A DNA stretch of 64,000 bases from positions 1,193,501 through 1,257,500 of the forward strand of contig NZ_NPZB01000001.1 of NCBI RefSeq assembly GCF_002895945.1, in the 5' to 3' direction. Under the pieces are notes generated by a model. The model did not search any database and was not told the DNA's origin. It saw only the letters and a program-made list of their open reading frames with translations. How positions within the stretch are numbered: the first letter of the stretch is position 1; every line of letters begins with the position of its first letter. Source of the DNA: Solilutibacter silvestris. Lineage in GTDB: Bacteria; Pseudomonadota; Gammaproteobacteria; Xanthomonadales; Xanthomonadaceae. Both the position numbers and the translations under genes were made by a program. Shown in pieces: positions 38,160-46,851 of the stretch.

Positions 38160-38518
38160 AAGTGCAACTGGACGGACAACAACTGCGCCTGCGCATCGAT
38201 GAGGATGAACTCGCGCGCTTGCTGACAGGCGACGCCGTGGCTGCGCAGACGCGCTTCGGTGATCGCTTCATCGTGCACGCGACGCTGCAGGTTGATGATC
38301 GTGTCGCACCCATGCTGGATGGTGATATCGAAGATTGGCGCTTCATCCTGCCCGAGAGTGATGTGCGTGCGCTGGCCGCGCGCCTGCCGACGCGCGATGG
38401 CCTCGGCTGGACGCTGCCGTCCGCCGATGGTGCAGCGCTGGAATTGCGTTTCGATGTCGATGTGCGTGACAGCGCACGCCGCTTGCGTGATCGCAAGCAT
38501 TCGGAGCGCGGATCATGA
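38156..38518 (+). CDS. Small protein between two moeA genes, possibly DUF7009-like
   Basis: The protein has 120 residues, starts MKVQLDGQQLRLRIDEDELARLL and ends in a charged tail. No signal or membrane segment and no cysteines are present. The N-terminal pattern resembles small proteins I associate with DUF7009, but I am not certain. The stop and start codons overlap with both moeA genes, which links it firmly to molybdenum cofactor synthesis. Its function is unknown. Confidence 0.78.
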   Translation: MKVQLDGQQLRLRIDEDELARLLTGDAVAAQTRFGDRFIVHATLQVDDRVAPMLDGDIEDWRFILPESDVRALAARLPTRDGLGWTLPSADGAALELRFDVDVRDSARRLRDRKHSERGS

Positions 38519-39723
38519 GCGGATTGCTGCACGTTGATGCTGCCGATGTCGCGATTGCACGACACATGCCGCGTTACGACGCCGTCTCGGTGCCGCTGGC
38601 CGAAGCGGCGGGGCGCATCCTGCGGCAGCCGATCCACGCCGGTCACGATCATCCGCCGTTCGATCGCGTGATGATGGATGGCATCGCCGTGCACTGGTGC
38701 GAGCCACTGCCGCGCGCATTCGCCATCGCTGGCCAACAGTTCGCCGGCACGACCGGAACGACGCTGGATGCGAACAGGGATTCCTGTATTGAAATCGCCA
38801 CTGGTGCGATGTTGCCGGACGGTTGCGATTGCGTGATTCCGATCGAACAATTGCGGCGCGAGGGTGGCCGCTATCTGTTGATGGACGATTGCCAGCCGCG
38901 GCGTGGGCAGTTCGTGCATCCGCGCGGCAGCGATTGCGTTGCCGGCAGCGAGTTGCTGGAGACGGGCATGCGCCTGGGTGCACCGGAAATGGCCGTGCTC
39001 GCATCCAATGGATTCGCCAATGTCGAGGTGGCGGCGACGCCGTCGATCGCGATTCTTTCGACCGGAGATGAATTGCTGGCGGTCGATGCGCAGGAGCAGC
39101 AAGCCGGTTCGATTCGTCGCTCCAACGACATCGCGATCGCCACGGCATTGCGTCTGCATGGATTCGATCGGGTGGTGTGCGAACACGTTGGCGACGACCG
39201 CGTCGAAACCGAGGCAATGATCGGTCGTCTGCTCGCCGCGCACGATGTCCTGATCCTCTCCGGCGGCGTTTCCAAGGGCCAGCGCGATCACGTGCCGGCG
39301 GCATTGCAGGCGCATGGCGTCGAACGCGTGTTCCATGGCATCGCCCAGCGCCCCGGCAAACCGATGTGGTTCGGCATCGGTCCACGCGGACAAGCGGTGT
39401 TCGCGTTGCCGGGAAACCCGGTGTCGGCGCTGGTGTGCACGATTCGTTACGTGAGGCCGGCGTTGTTGGCGGCGCAAGGTGCATCACGATCGCTGTCGGG
39501 ATCGGCCGTGCTGGCAGAGGCGGTGGAGACCAGCGATACCCTGACCATCTTCGTGCCGGCACGTTTGCACATCGACGGTGATGGGCGACAGATCGCCACC
39601 GCGGTGCCGACGCGCACCTCCGGCGATTTCACCGCCTTGCCGCGCAGTGATTGCGTGGTGGAACTTCCAGTCGCGGGCACGCGTTTGCCCGCAGGTCATG
39701 TCGTGGCTTTCCATGAGTGGTGA
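38515..39723 (+). CDS. moeA: Molybdopterin molybdenumtransferase MoeA, canonical copy
   Basis: The 402-residue enzyme inserts molybdate into adenylylated molybdopterin. Active-site motifs are intact: FDRVMMDGIAV (DG), EIATGAMLPDGCDCVIPIEQ, ILSTGDELL, SGGVSKGQRDHV and ALPGNPVSALV. It is shorter than the divergent copy upstream, and identity between the two is low by eye, which suggests an old duplication or separate origin and not a recent one. It overlaps the upstream small gene by four bases, and moaA starts at or just after its stop. Confidence 0.92.
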   Translation: MSGLLHVDAADVAIARHMPRYDAVSVPLAEAAGRILRQPIHAGHDHPPFDRVMMDGIAVHWCEPLPRAFAIAGQQFAGTTGTTLDANRDSCIEIATGAMLPDGCDCVIPIEQLRREGGRYLLMDDCQPRRGQFVHPRGSDCVAGSELLETGMRLGAPEMAVLASNGFANVEVAATPSIAILSTGDELLAVDAQEQQAGSIRRSNDIAIATALRLHGFDRVVCEHVGDDRVETEAMIGRLLAAHDVLILSGGVSKGQRDHVPAALQAHGVERVFHGIAQRPGKPMWFGIGPRGQAVFALPGNPVSALVCTIRYVRPALLAAQGASRSLSGSAVLAEAVETSDTLTIFVPARLHIDGDGRQIATAVPTRTSGDFTALPRSDCVVELPVAGTRLPAGHVVAFHEW

Positions 39724-39724
39724 G

Positions 39725-40741
39725 ATGAACCCCCGCGATCGCCTCGGTCGGCCGCTGCGCGACTTGCGCATATCGGTGATGGATCGCTGCAACTTCCGCT
39801 GCCCGTACTGCATGCCGGAATCGACCTATGGCGAGCACTACACCTTCCTCGGCAATGACGAGCGCTTGAGCTTCGACGAAATCGAACGCGTCAGTCGGCT
39901 CGCGGCGCGGCTGGGCGTGAGCAAGCTGCGCCTGACCGGTGGCGAACCGTTGCTGCGACCCAATCTGTCCGAACTGGTCGCGCGCCTGCGGCGCATCGAT
40001 GGCATCGACGATCTCGCGGTGACCACCAATGGCACGTTGCTGGCGCGTCAGGCACAGGAGCTACGCGATGCCGGACTGGATCGCGTCACCGTCAGTCTCG
40101 ACACGCTCGACCCCACCTTGTTCCATCGCATGAGCGGCGGCCGCGGCGAACTCGCCGACGTGCTGGCCGGCATCGATGCCGCATCCGCCGTCAATTTCCC
40201 ACGCGGCGTGAAGATCAACACCGTGGTCCAGCGCGGCGTCAACGAAGCGGGCGTGGTGGATCTGGTCGAACGTTTCCGTGGCACCGGCATCGTGGTCCGC
40301 TTCATCGAATACATGGATGTCGGCAATCGCAACGACTGGCACGCCGAGGATGTGGTGCCGTCGAGCGTGCTGTTGGCGAGCATTGGTGCGCGCTGGCCGC
40401 TCGAAGCAATTCCACCGAAGTACGCGGGCGAAGTGGCGACGCGCTACCGCTTCAGCGATGGTGCCGGAGAGATCGGCGTGATCTCGTCGATCAGCCAGCC
40501 GTTCTGCGGCGATTGCAGCCGTGCGCGGCTGTCGTCGGAAGGCGTGCTCTACACCTGTCTGTTCGCCATCCGTGGCACCGATCTGCGCAGCCGGTTGCGC
40601 GACGGCAGTTCCGACGAAGCATTGCTCGACACCCTGCGCAATATCTGGCTCGCCCGCGGCGACCGCTACAGCGAGGAGCGCGAGGCGCTGCGCCAGAAGG
40701 GTGCGGCCCGCAAGATCGAAATGCACTACATCGGCGGTTGA
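39725..40741 (+). CDS. moaA: GTP 3',8-cyclase MoaA
   Basis: The protein has 338 residues. The radical SAM cluster motif is C22-x3-C26-x2-C29, and a second 4Fe-4S cluster that binds GTP is held by C261-x2-C264-x13-C278. The C-terminal double glycine needed for activity is present (MHYIGG). It performs the first step of molybdenum cofactor synthesis, turning GTP into 3',8-cyclo-7,8-dihydro-GTP for MoaC. An ATG at 39713, inside the moeA end, is an alternative start that adds four residues. It lies in the moeA-moaA-moaC-mobA-moaD order. Confidence 0.97.
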   Translation: MNPRDRLGRPLRDLRISVMDRCNFRCPYCMPESTYGEHYTFLGNDERLSFDEIERVSRLAARLGVSKLRLTGGEPLLRPNLSELVARLRRIDGIDDLAVTTNGTLLARQAQELRDAGLDRVTVSLDTLDPTLFHRMSGGRGELADVLAGIDAASAVNFPRGVKINTVVQRGVNEAGVVDLVERFRGTGIVVRFIEYMDVGNRNDWHAEDVVPSSVLLASIGARWPLEAIPPKYAGEVATRYRFSDGAGEIGVISSISQPFCGDCSRARLSSEGVLYTCLFAIRGTDLRSRLRDGSSDEALLDTLRNIWLARGDRYSEEREALRQKGAARKIEMHYIGG

Positions 40742-40799
40742 CGGCGCCGGCGTTATCCTTGCCGTTGCCGACGTGTCCCACATTGTTTCCGGAGTCCCT

Positions 40800-41291
40800 G
40801 TGCCAAATCCTCCCGCCACGCTGTCCCATGTCGACGATGCACAGCGCCCGCAGATGGTGGACGTTGGCGACAAGCCGGTGACCCGGCGCACCGCGCAGGC
40901 GCGCGCGCGGGTGACGTTTCCGGCCGAGGTTGCGCAGGCCTTGCGCGGATCCGGCCACGTCACGGCGAAGGGTGCGGTGTTCACCGTCGCCCACATCGCA
41001 GGCGTGATGGGTGCCAAGGCCACTTCGCAGCTGATCCCGCTATGCCATCCGCTGGCGTTGAGCCGCTGCGATTTCGATATCCGCATGGAAGGGGACGATG
41101 CGCTGATCGATTGCACGGTATCGTGCGCCGGCACCACCGGCGTCGAGATGGAAGCGTTGACCGGTGCGTCCATCGCTGCGCTGACCGTGTACGACATGTG
41201 CAAGGCGTTGTCGCACGACATCGTGATCGGCGAAATCCGCCTGCTGAAGAAGACCGGCGGCAAGAGCGATTATCTGGAGAATCCGGCATGA
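40800..41291 (+). CDS. moaC: Cyclic pyranopterin monophosphate synthase MoaC
   Basis: The 163-residue protein rearranges the MoaA product to cPMP. Conserved blocks are MVDVGDKPVTRRTAQA, KGAVFTVAHIAGVMGAKATSQLIPLCHPL, GTTGVEMEALTGASIAALTVYDMCK and LLKKTGGKS. The GTG at 40800, five bases after GGAG, is the best start; no nearby ATG gives a full MoaC. The stop overlaps the mobA start. The 58-base gap to moaA is one of the longer spaces in the operon. Confidence 0.97.
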   Translation: MPNPPATLSHVDDAQRPQMVDVGDKPVTRRTAQARARVTFPAEVAQALRGSGHVTAKGAVFTVAHIAGVMGAKATSQLIPLCHPLALSRCDFDIRMEGDDALIDCTVSCAGTTGVEMEALTGASIAALTVYDMCKALSHDIVIGEIRLLKKTGGKSDYLENPA

Positions 41292-41878
41292 CGGCGCCGT
41301 TGTACGGTTTGCTGCTGAGCGGTGGCGAAAGCCGGCGCATGCAACAGGACAAGGCCGCGCTCGACTATCTCGGCGAGCCGCAATTGCTGCGCGCGTGGCG
41401 CTTGCTCGAAGACGTGACCGAACGCGCCTTCGTGTCGGTGCGAGATGCCCAGACCGCGGACCCGTTGCGCGCCGGATTGCCGCAGATCGTTGATCGTTAT
41501 CCCGCGGTCGGCCCGATCGCGGGGATTCTGTCCGCCCAAGCCGAATATCCCGACGTCGCGTGGCTGGTGCTCGCCTGCGATCTGCCGCTGCTCGATGAAA
41601 CGACCTTGCATGAATTGATCGCCCGGCGCGATCCGCAACTCGATGCCACGGTCTATGCCAGCAGCCACGATGGCTTGCCTGAACCGTTGTGCGCGATCTG
41701 GGAGCCATCCTCGGCTGTCACGCTGCTGCAACGTTATCGCGACGGCAGCCATTGCCCGCGCAAGGCGCTAGCCATCCTGCGCACCCTCGTGTTGCCTTCG
41801 CCGGGCGAGGCATTGGACAATGCCAATACCCCCGCCGAGCGGGAAGACATCCGACGCCGCCTCGGGGCCACGACATGA
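41288..41878 (+). CDS. mobA: Molybdenum cofactor guanylyltransferase MobA
   Basis: The 196-residue protein attaches GMP to the molybdenum cofactor, giving bis-MGD used by DMSO-reductase-family enzymes such as formate dehydrogenase. The N-terminal LLSGGESRRMQQDKAAL is the GTP-binding signature (LAGGxSxRMGxDK in the family), and VLACDLPLLDE holds the metal-binding aspartates. AALDY and GPIAGILSA are also typical. Start and stop codons overlap moaC and moaD by four bases each. Confidence 0.95.
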   Translation: MTAPLYGLLLSGGESRRMQQDKAALDYLGEPQLLRAWRLLEDVTERAFVSVRDAQTADPLRAGLPQIVDRYPAVGPIAGILSAQAEYPDVAWLVLACDLPLLDETTLHELIARRDPQLDATVYASSHDGLPEPLCAIWEPSSAVTLLQRYRDGSHCPRKALAILRTLVLPSPGEALDNANTPAEREDIRRRLGATT

Positions 41879-42117
41879 CGACCGTGCAACTCCAGTACTA
41901 CGCGCAGCTGCGCGAGCAGGCCGGACGCAGCAGCGAGACGGTCTCGACCGCGGCCGCCGACCTGCGCGCGCTGTATCGCGAACTGCGCGAACGCCACGGA
42001 TTTTCGCTGGATAGCGATGCGTTGAAGGTCGCGGTGAACAACGAATTCAGCACCTGGGATCGCGCGCTGCACGAAGGCGACACGGTGGTCTTCATCCCGC
42101 CGGTTGCCGGCGGTTGA
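41875..42117 (+). CDS. moaD: Molybdopterin synthase sulfur carrier subunit MoaD
   Basis: The protein has 80 residues with a ubiquitin-like fold and the C-terminal Gly-Gly (PPVAGG) that is adenylated by MoeB and then thiocarboxylated. It is the partner of the MoaE and MoeB domains in the fusion protein encoded 6 kb upstream on the same strand. The ATG at 41875 overlaps the mobA stop. QLREQAGRSSETV and DTVVFIPPVAGG match the family. Confidence 0.95.
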   Translation: MTTVQLQYYAQLREQAGRSSETVSTAAADLRALYRELRERHGFSLDSDALKVAVNNEFSTWDRALHEGDTVVFIPPVAGG

Positions 42118-42142
42118 GCGCAACGGGAACCGGGAGACGGCC

Positions 42143-43066
42143 ATGATCGTTCGTCCGAACAACTCGCAATCGGTGATGACGCTGCTGTTCGCGCTCAAGG
42201 GCTCGATCCTTCCGGTGATCTGGCCGCAGGTGCTCTACACCATGCTGCTGTCGCTGGCGGTGGTAATCGCGGAGCGCTTCGGGTTCGTCCTGCAGTTCAC
42301 GTTGAACGCGGCCTACCTGATGTTGCTCGGCCTGACGCTGGCGATCTTCCTCGGTTTCCGCAATACCGTCGCCTACCAGCGCTGGTGGGAAGCGCGCACC
42401 CTGTGGGGCGAACTGGTGATCGCCAGTCGCAATTTGGGGCGACAGACGCTCGCGTTCATGCCGACGCTGGCGGAGTCGCAACGACGCGAGTTGTTCCACG
42501 GCATGATTGCTTTCACCCAAGCGCTGCGCCATCACCTGCGCGGAACGGATGGCGAATCCGATCTGCGACGCTGGCTGTCGCCGCAAATGTACGCCGCCGT
42601 CGCGGCATCGCCGACGCCACCCAATGCCGTGCTCACTGCATTGGGCGAGGCATATGCGCGCGATGCCCGCGCCACTGGCACCGACAGCATGCTGCTCGGA
42701 ACCATGGACCACGAGTTGTGCAAGCTCTCCACCGTGCTGGGGGGCTGCGAACGCATCCGCAACACGCCGATTCCCTTTGCCTACATCCTGCTGCTGCATC
42801 GCACGGTGCATGTCTACTGTTTCATCCTGCCGTTTTGCCTGATCAGTACGCTGGGCTGGCTGACGCCGATTGCGGTCGGGATCCTCGCGTATACGTTCTT
42901 CGGGCTCGATGCCATCGGCACCCAGATCGAGGAGCCATTCGACACCTTGCCCAATGATCTGCCGCTGGATGCGTTGAGCCGCAATATCGAAATCAACCTG
43001 CTGGCGATGCTGGGCGACACCGATCTCCCCGCGCCGCTGGAACCGCGTGATTGCATCCTCTACTGA
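42143..43066 (+). CDS. Bestrophin-family anion channel protein
   Basis: The protein has 307 residues. Features of the bestrophin/UPF0187 group are the early membrane helices, FLGFRNTVAYQRWWEARTLWGELV, IPFAYILLLHRTVHVYC and FFGLDAIGTQIEEPFDTLPNDLPLD. Bacterial bestrophins form pentameric channels. The ATG at 42143 follows CGGGAGACGG. It sits between moaD and modA with gaps of 25 and 21 bases, so it belongs to the molybdenum operon. What ion it moves here is unknown. Confidence 0.9.
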   Translation: MIVRPNNSQSVMTLLFALKGSILPVIWPQVLYTMLLSLAVVIAERFGFVLQFTLNAAYLMLLGLTLAIFLGFRNTVAYQRWWEARTLWGELVIASRNLGRQTLAFMPTLAESQRRELFHGMIAFTQALRHHLRGTDGESDLRRWLSPQMYAAVAASPTPPNAVLTALGEAYARDARATGTDSMLLGTMDHELCKLSTVLGGCERIRNTPIPFAYILLLHRTVHVYCFILPFCLISTLGWLTPIAVGILAYTFFGLDAIGTQIEEPFDTLPNDLPLDALSRNIEINLLAMLGDTDLPAPLEPRDCILY

Positions 43067-43087
43067 CCGCAGACCGGAGAGCCCACC

Positions 43088-43870
43088 ATGATGAAGACGA
43101 CATCCGCCCGCTTGATCCTGGCGTGCGCGCTTTCATTCGCACTGTCCCTGCCGGCCACCGCGCAAACGAAGATTTCCGTGGCGGCCGCCGCGGACCTGCA
43201 CGGCGTACTCGACCGCATCATCGAGACCTACAACAGCGAGCATCCGGGTGTGCAGATCGATGTGGTCTACGGATCGTCCGGCAATCTCACCACGCAGATC
43301 GAACAGGGCGCGCCGTTCGACGTGTTCTTTTCCGCCGACAGTGATTTTCCGGAACGTCTGGTCCGCAACGGCAAGGCGGTCGGCAAGCCGTTGCAATACG
43401 CCGAAGGCCATATCGTGCTGTGGAGCGCGAGCATGGACCTGAAGGGCGTGACGGTGCAGCAGTTGACGCAGCCGCGCTTCACCCGCATCGCCATCGCCAA
43501 TCCCGCGCATGCGCCCTACGGCAAGCGTTCGGAGCAGGCCTTGCGCGCGGCCGGTGTCTGGGATGCCGTGCAGCCGAAGATCGTGATGGGCGAGAACATC
43601 GCACAAACCGCACAATTCATCCGCAGTGGCAATGCACAGATCGGCTTCGTCGCAGAATCGTTCGCGCGCAGCCCGGAAGCCAAGGGCAGTTACGTCGTGG
43701 TGCCGACCAGCATGTACCAGCCACTCAAGCAGAGCTTCGTACTGACGCAGCATGGCGCCAACGCTGCACTGGCGAAGGACTTCATGGCCTATGTGCAAGG
43801 GTCGAAGGCGCGTGCGGTGTTCGTGCAATACGGGTTTTACGTCCCCGAAATCGCCGCGCCGGTCCACTGA
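43088..43870 (+). CDS. modA: Molybdate-binding periplasmic protein ModA
   Basis: The protein has 260 residues. A signal peptide ends at ATAQ. The binding-protein fold has SVAAAADLHGVLDRI at the N-terminus and GSSGNLTTQIEQGAPFDVFFSAD around the oxyanion site, matching ModA. It captures molybdate (or tungstate) and passes it to ModBC. Either of two adjacent ATGs could start it; GGAGAG precedes both. It is followed nine bases later by modB. Confidence 0.96.
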   Translation: MMKTTSARLILACALSFALSLPATAQTKISVAAAADLHGVLDRIIETYNSEHPGVQIDVVYGSSGNLTTQIEQGAPFDVFFSADSDFPERLVRNGKAVGKPLQYAEGHIVLWSASMDLKGVTVQQLTQPRFTRIAIANPAHAPYGKRSEQALRAAGVWDAVQPKIVMGENIAQTAQFIRSGNAQIGFVAESFARSPEAKGSYVVVPTSMYQPLKQSFVLTQHGANAALAKDFMAYVQGSKARAVFVQYGFYVPEIAAPVH

Positions 43871-43879
43871 TCGACAGGC

Positions 43880-44557
43880 ATGGGGGCCTTCTCCGCAGCC
43901 GATACGCAGGCGTTCCTGCTGACGTTGCGGTTGGCCGCCACGGTCACGCTGTTGTTGCTGGCGATTGGCATGCCGATCGCCTGGTGGTTGGCGCATTCGC
44001 GCTCATGGCCGAGTCGCGTGGCGGGCGCGGTGGTGGCGTTGCCGTTGGTGCTGCCGCCGACCGTGCTCGGTTTCTACCTGCTGCTGTTGCTGGGTCCGAA
44101 TGGCTGGATCGGCAAGATGATGGCGTCGATGCATCTCGACACTTTGCCGTTCACCTTCAAGGGCCTGGTGGTGGCATCGATGCTGTATTCGCTGCCGTTC
44201 GTGGTGCAACCGCTGCAGGGCACGTTTGAAGCGATCGGCAGGCGCTCGCTGGAAGTCGCGTCCACGCTCGGTGCTGGCCCGCTGGATCGTTTCCTCTCGG
44301 TGATCGTGCCGATGTCATGGCCGGGCATTGTTGCGGCAGCCGTGCTGGGATTCGCGCATACGATCGGCGAATTCGGCGTGGTGATGATGATCGGCGGCAA
44401 TCGTCCGGGAGAAACCCGGGTGATGTCGATCGCGATCTACGATCATTTCGAAGCCGGGGAATTCGCGCAGGCGAACACGCTGGCGTTGTCGCTGGTGGTG
44501 GTGTCGTTCGCGGCGTTGCTGGCGATGTACCTGCTGCGACGGAAGGCGAAAGCATGA
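43880..44557 (+). CDS. modB: Molybdate ABC transporter permease ModB
   Basis: The protein has 225 residues and five to six membrane helices. The EAA loop contacting the ATPase reads LEVASTLGAGPLDRFLSVIVPMSWPGI, and ALPLVLPPTVLGFYLLLLLGPNG is typical of ModB. It forms the membrane channel with ModA and ModC. The end overlaps the modC start by four bases. Confidence 0.96.
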   Translation: MGAFSAADTQAFLLTLRLAATVTLLLLAIGMPIAWWLAHSRSWPSRVAGAVVALPLVLPPTVLGFYLLLLLGPNGWIGKMMASMHLDTLPFTFKGLVVASMLYSLPFVVQPLQGTFEAIGRRSLEVASTLGAGPLDRFLSVIVPMSWPGIVAAAVLGFAHTIGEFGVVMMIGGNRPGETRVMSIAIYDHFEAGEFAQANTLALSLVVVSFAALLAMYLLRRKAKA

Positions 44558-45639
44558 GTGCCGCGAACGATGGACTGCGCGCCGCACTGTCGATCCGGCG
44601 CGGTGCCTTGTCTCTGGATCTCGATATCGCGTTACCAGCGCATGGAGTGACTGTGCTGTTCGGTGCGTCCGGTTCGGGCAAGACCAGTTGCCTGCGCGCG
44701 ATCGCCGGACTCGAGCACAGTCCAGGCACGGTGACGTTCAAAGACGCCTGCTGGCAGGACGATGCGCGCGGTCTGTTCGTGCCGACGTACCAGCGCCGCG
44801 TCGGTTACGTGTTCCAGGAATCGAGCCTGTTCGATCACCTCACGGTCGCCGGCAATCTCGATTACGGATTCCGTCGCGCCGGTCGGCCATCATCCATTGA
44901 TGCTGCGCGATGGATCGACGATTTCGGCGTGCGCCCGCTGCTGGCGCGTCGTGTCGCCGCGTTGTCTGGCGGCGAACGCCAGCGTGTTGCCATCGTGCGT
45001 GCGTTGATGGCGAATCCGCGGCTGTTGTTGCTGGACGAACCGTTGTCGGCGCTGGATGGGTCGGCGAAGACGCGGCTGCTGGCGGAACTGGAACGGCTGC
45101 GCACGACGCTGCCGATTCCGCTGATCTATGTGAGTCACAGTGTCGAGGAAGTCGCGCGCCTCGCCGATCACCTGGTCCTGCTCGATGGCGGCCGGGTCGT
45201 GGCGCAAGGGCCGTTGCAACAGACGCTGGCGCGAATCGACTTACCATGCGCGCTGATCGAGACATTGGGCAGCGTGGTCGAGGGCAAGGTCTCCGCATTG
45301 CATCGCAACGACAACCTAATGGAACTGGCGTTCGCCGGTGGCACGCTGTGTTTGCCGCATGCCGAAGAAACCGTTGGCCAGACATTGCGATGCCGGATCG
45401 ATGCGCGCGACGTGGTGATCGCCCGCGACCGCGCGACCGCATCGAGCGCGTTGAACCAGATCCATTGCGAGGTGGTTGCTGTCATCGCCGCCGATCACCC
45501 GGCGCAATGCCTGGTGCAACTCGATGCGCACGGCACGCGCTTGCTCGCGCGCATCACTTGGCATTCCTGGCACGCGCTGGGATTGGCGCCGGGCGATGCC
45601 GTGTGGGCGCAGGTGAAAGCGGTCGCGCTCGGCAGTTAG
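44554..45639 (+). CDS. modC: Molybdate ABC transporter ATP-binding protein ModC
   Basis: The protein has 361 residues. Walker A GASGSGKTS begins at G37, the signature is LSGGERQRVAIVRAL, Walker B is LLLLDEPLSALD, and a switch histidine lies in IYVSHSVEEV. The last 120 residues form a TOBE/Mop-like domain that senses molybdate. It powers molybdate uptake. It is the final gene of the molybdenum operon and stops three bases from the convergent selD stop. Confidence 0.96.
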   Translation: MSAANDGLRAALSIRRGALSLDLDIALPAHGVTVLFGASGSGKTSCLRAIAGLEHSPGTVTFKDACWQDDARGLFVPTYQRRVGYVFQESSLFDHLTVAGNLDYGFRRAGRPSSIDAARWIDDFGVRPLLARRVAALSGGERQRVAIVRALMANPRLLLLDEPLSALDGSAKTRLLAELERLRTTLPIPLIYVSHSVEEVARLADHLVLLDGGRVVAQGPLQQTLARIDLPCALIETLGSVVEGKVSALHRNDNLMELAFAGGTLCLPHAEETVGQTLRCRIDARDVVIARDRATASSALNQIHCEVVAVIAADHPAQCLVQLDAHGTRLLARITWHSWHALGLAPGDAVWAQVKAVALGS

Positions 45640-45642
45640 CGA

Positions 45643-46716
45643 TCAGCGCACGTCGACGGTCGGCGTTCCCGCACGGAGCATGCCGATCACCGTGGCTTGC
45701 GCGAAACCGGCGCCGTGGAATGCGGTGATCACGCTGTCGACCGCAGCAGGCGCACAACTGATCAGCAATCCGCCGCTGGTCTGTGGGTCGCTGAGCAGCG
45801 CCTGCCAGTCATCGGGCAGTGTCTGGTCGAGCCGCACGTCGGCGCCGTAGGACGCCCAGTTGCGGTGTGATGCGCCGGTGACGCAGCCGCGTTGCAGGAG
45901 ATCGAACGTCTGCGGCAACAGCGGCAGGCGCGCACTGTCGATCGTCGCTGCGAGATGGCTGGCGCGGCACACTTCCAGCAGATGGCCGAGCAGTCCGAAG
46001 CCGGTGACGTCGGTCATCGCGTGCACGCCGGGAATCGTCGCCAAGCGCGTGCCGATGCTGTTGAGGCGGGTCGTGGCATCGATCATCTGGCGATAGCCAT
46101 CATCATCAAGTACGCCTTTCTTTAGCGCCGACGAATACACGCCGACGCCGAGCGGTTTGCCCAGTACCAGCACGTCGCCGGGTTGTGCATCGCCATTGCG
46201 CTTGAGGTGGCGTGGATCGACCACGCCGATCGCCGCCAGCCCGTAGATCGGTTCCACCGAGTCGATGCTGTGGCCACCGGCCACCACGATGCCGGCGTCG
46301 GCGCAGGCCTGTTCGCCGCCGTGCAGGATCGCGCGGATAACGTCGTGGGGCAGGATATTGATCGGCATGCCGACGATGGCCAGCGCGAACAGCGGGCGCG
46401 CGCCCATCGCGTAGAGATCGGACAGCGCATTGGTGGCAGCGATGCGGCCGAAGTCGAACGGATCATCGACGATCGGCATGAAGAAATCGGTGGTGGCGAC
46501 GATTGCCTGATCGTCGTTGAGGCGATAGACCGCGGCGTCATCGGACGTCTCGCGTCCCACCAGCAGATCGGTCGAGGCCGGGAACAGCGGCACATCGCGC
46601 AACAATTCGCTGAGTACACCGGGTGCAATCTTGCATCCGCAACCGCCGCCATGGGCCAGCGAGGTCAGGCGCGGTGGCGTGGCGATGTCGGTGCCTGCGG
46701 GCGGTTGCGTGGTCAT
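45643..46716 (-). CDS. selD: Selenide, water dikinase
   Basis: The 357-residue enzyme makes selenophosphate from selenide and ATP, the selenium donor for SelA. The catalytic C26 and K29 lie in HGGGCGCKIAPGV; the residue is cysteine, not selenocysteine. Metal-binding TTDFFMPIVDDPFDFGRIAATNALSDLYAMGA and SDPQTSGGLL are conserved. It starts at 46716, 33 bases after the tRNA-Sec gene on the same strand, and is the last gene of the leftward operon starting with fdoG. Confidence 0.97.
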   Translation of the reverse strand: MTTQPPAGTDIATPPRLTSLAHGGGCGCKIAPGVLSELLRDVPLFPASTDLLVGRETSDDAAVYRLNDDQAIVATTDFFMPIVDDPFDFGRIAATNALSDLYAMGARPLFALAIVGMPINILPHDVIRAILHGGEQACADAGIVVAGGHSIDSVEPIYGLAAIGVVDPRHLKRNGDAQPGDVLVLGKPLGVGVYSSALKKGVLDDDGYRQMIDATTRLNSIGTRLATIPGVHAMTDVTGFGLLGHLLEVCRASHLAATIDSARLPLLPQTFDLLQRGCVTGASHRNWASYGADVRLDQTLPDDWQALLSDPQTSGGLLISCAPAAVDSVITAFHGAGFAQATVIGMLRAGTPTVDVR

Positions 46717-46749
46717 GCTGCATCTTCTCCCGGCGTGTGACCGGCAAAG

Positions 46750-46845
46750 TGGCGGAAGGCAGCAGGAGTCGAACCTACCAGGGAGCGATCGACGCCCCCT
46801 ACCGGGTTTGAAGCCCGGCCGCATGCCCGGATGCGCATGCCTTCC
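46750..46845 (-). tRNA. selC: tRNA-Sec (anticodon UCA)
   Basis: The 96-base gene has every hallmark of selenocysteine tRNA. The acceptor stem has eight pairs (GGAAGGCA with TGCCTTCC), the D stem CGCAT/ATGCG, the anticodon stem CCGGG/CCCGG with loop CTTCAAA carrying TCA (46809-46811), a long eight-pair variable arm and a five-pair T stem with loop TTCGACT. G and CCA follow the stem, so the CCA end is encoded. The 5' end lies six bases after the selB stop, so it is probably cut from the same transcript. Confidence 0.98.
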
Positions 46846-46851
46846 ATTGAT

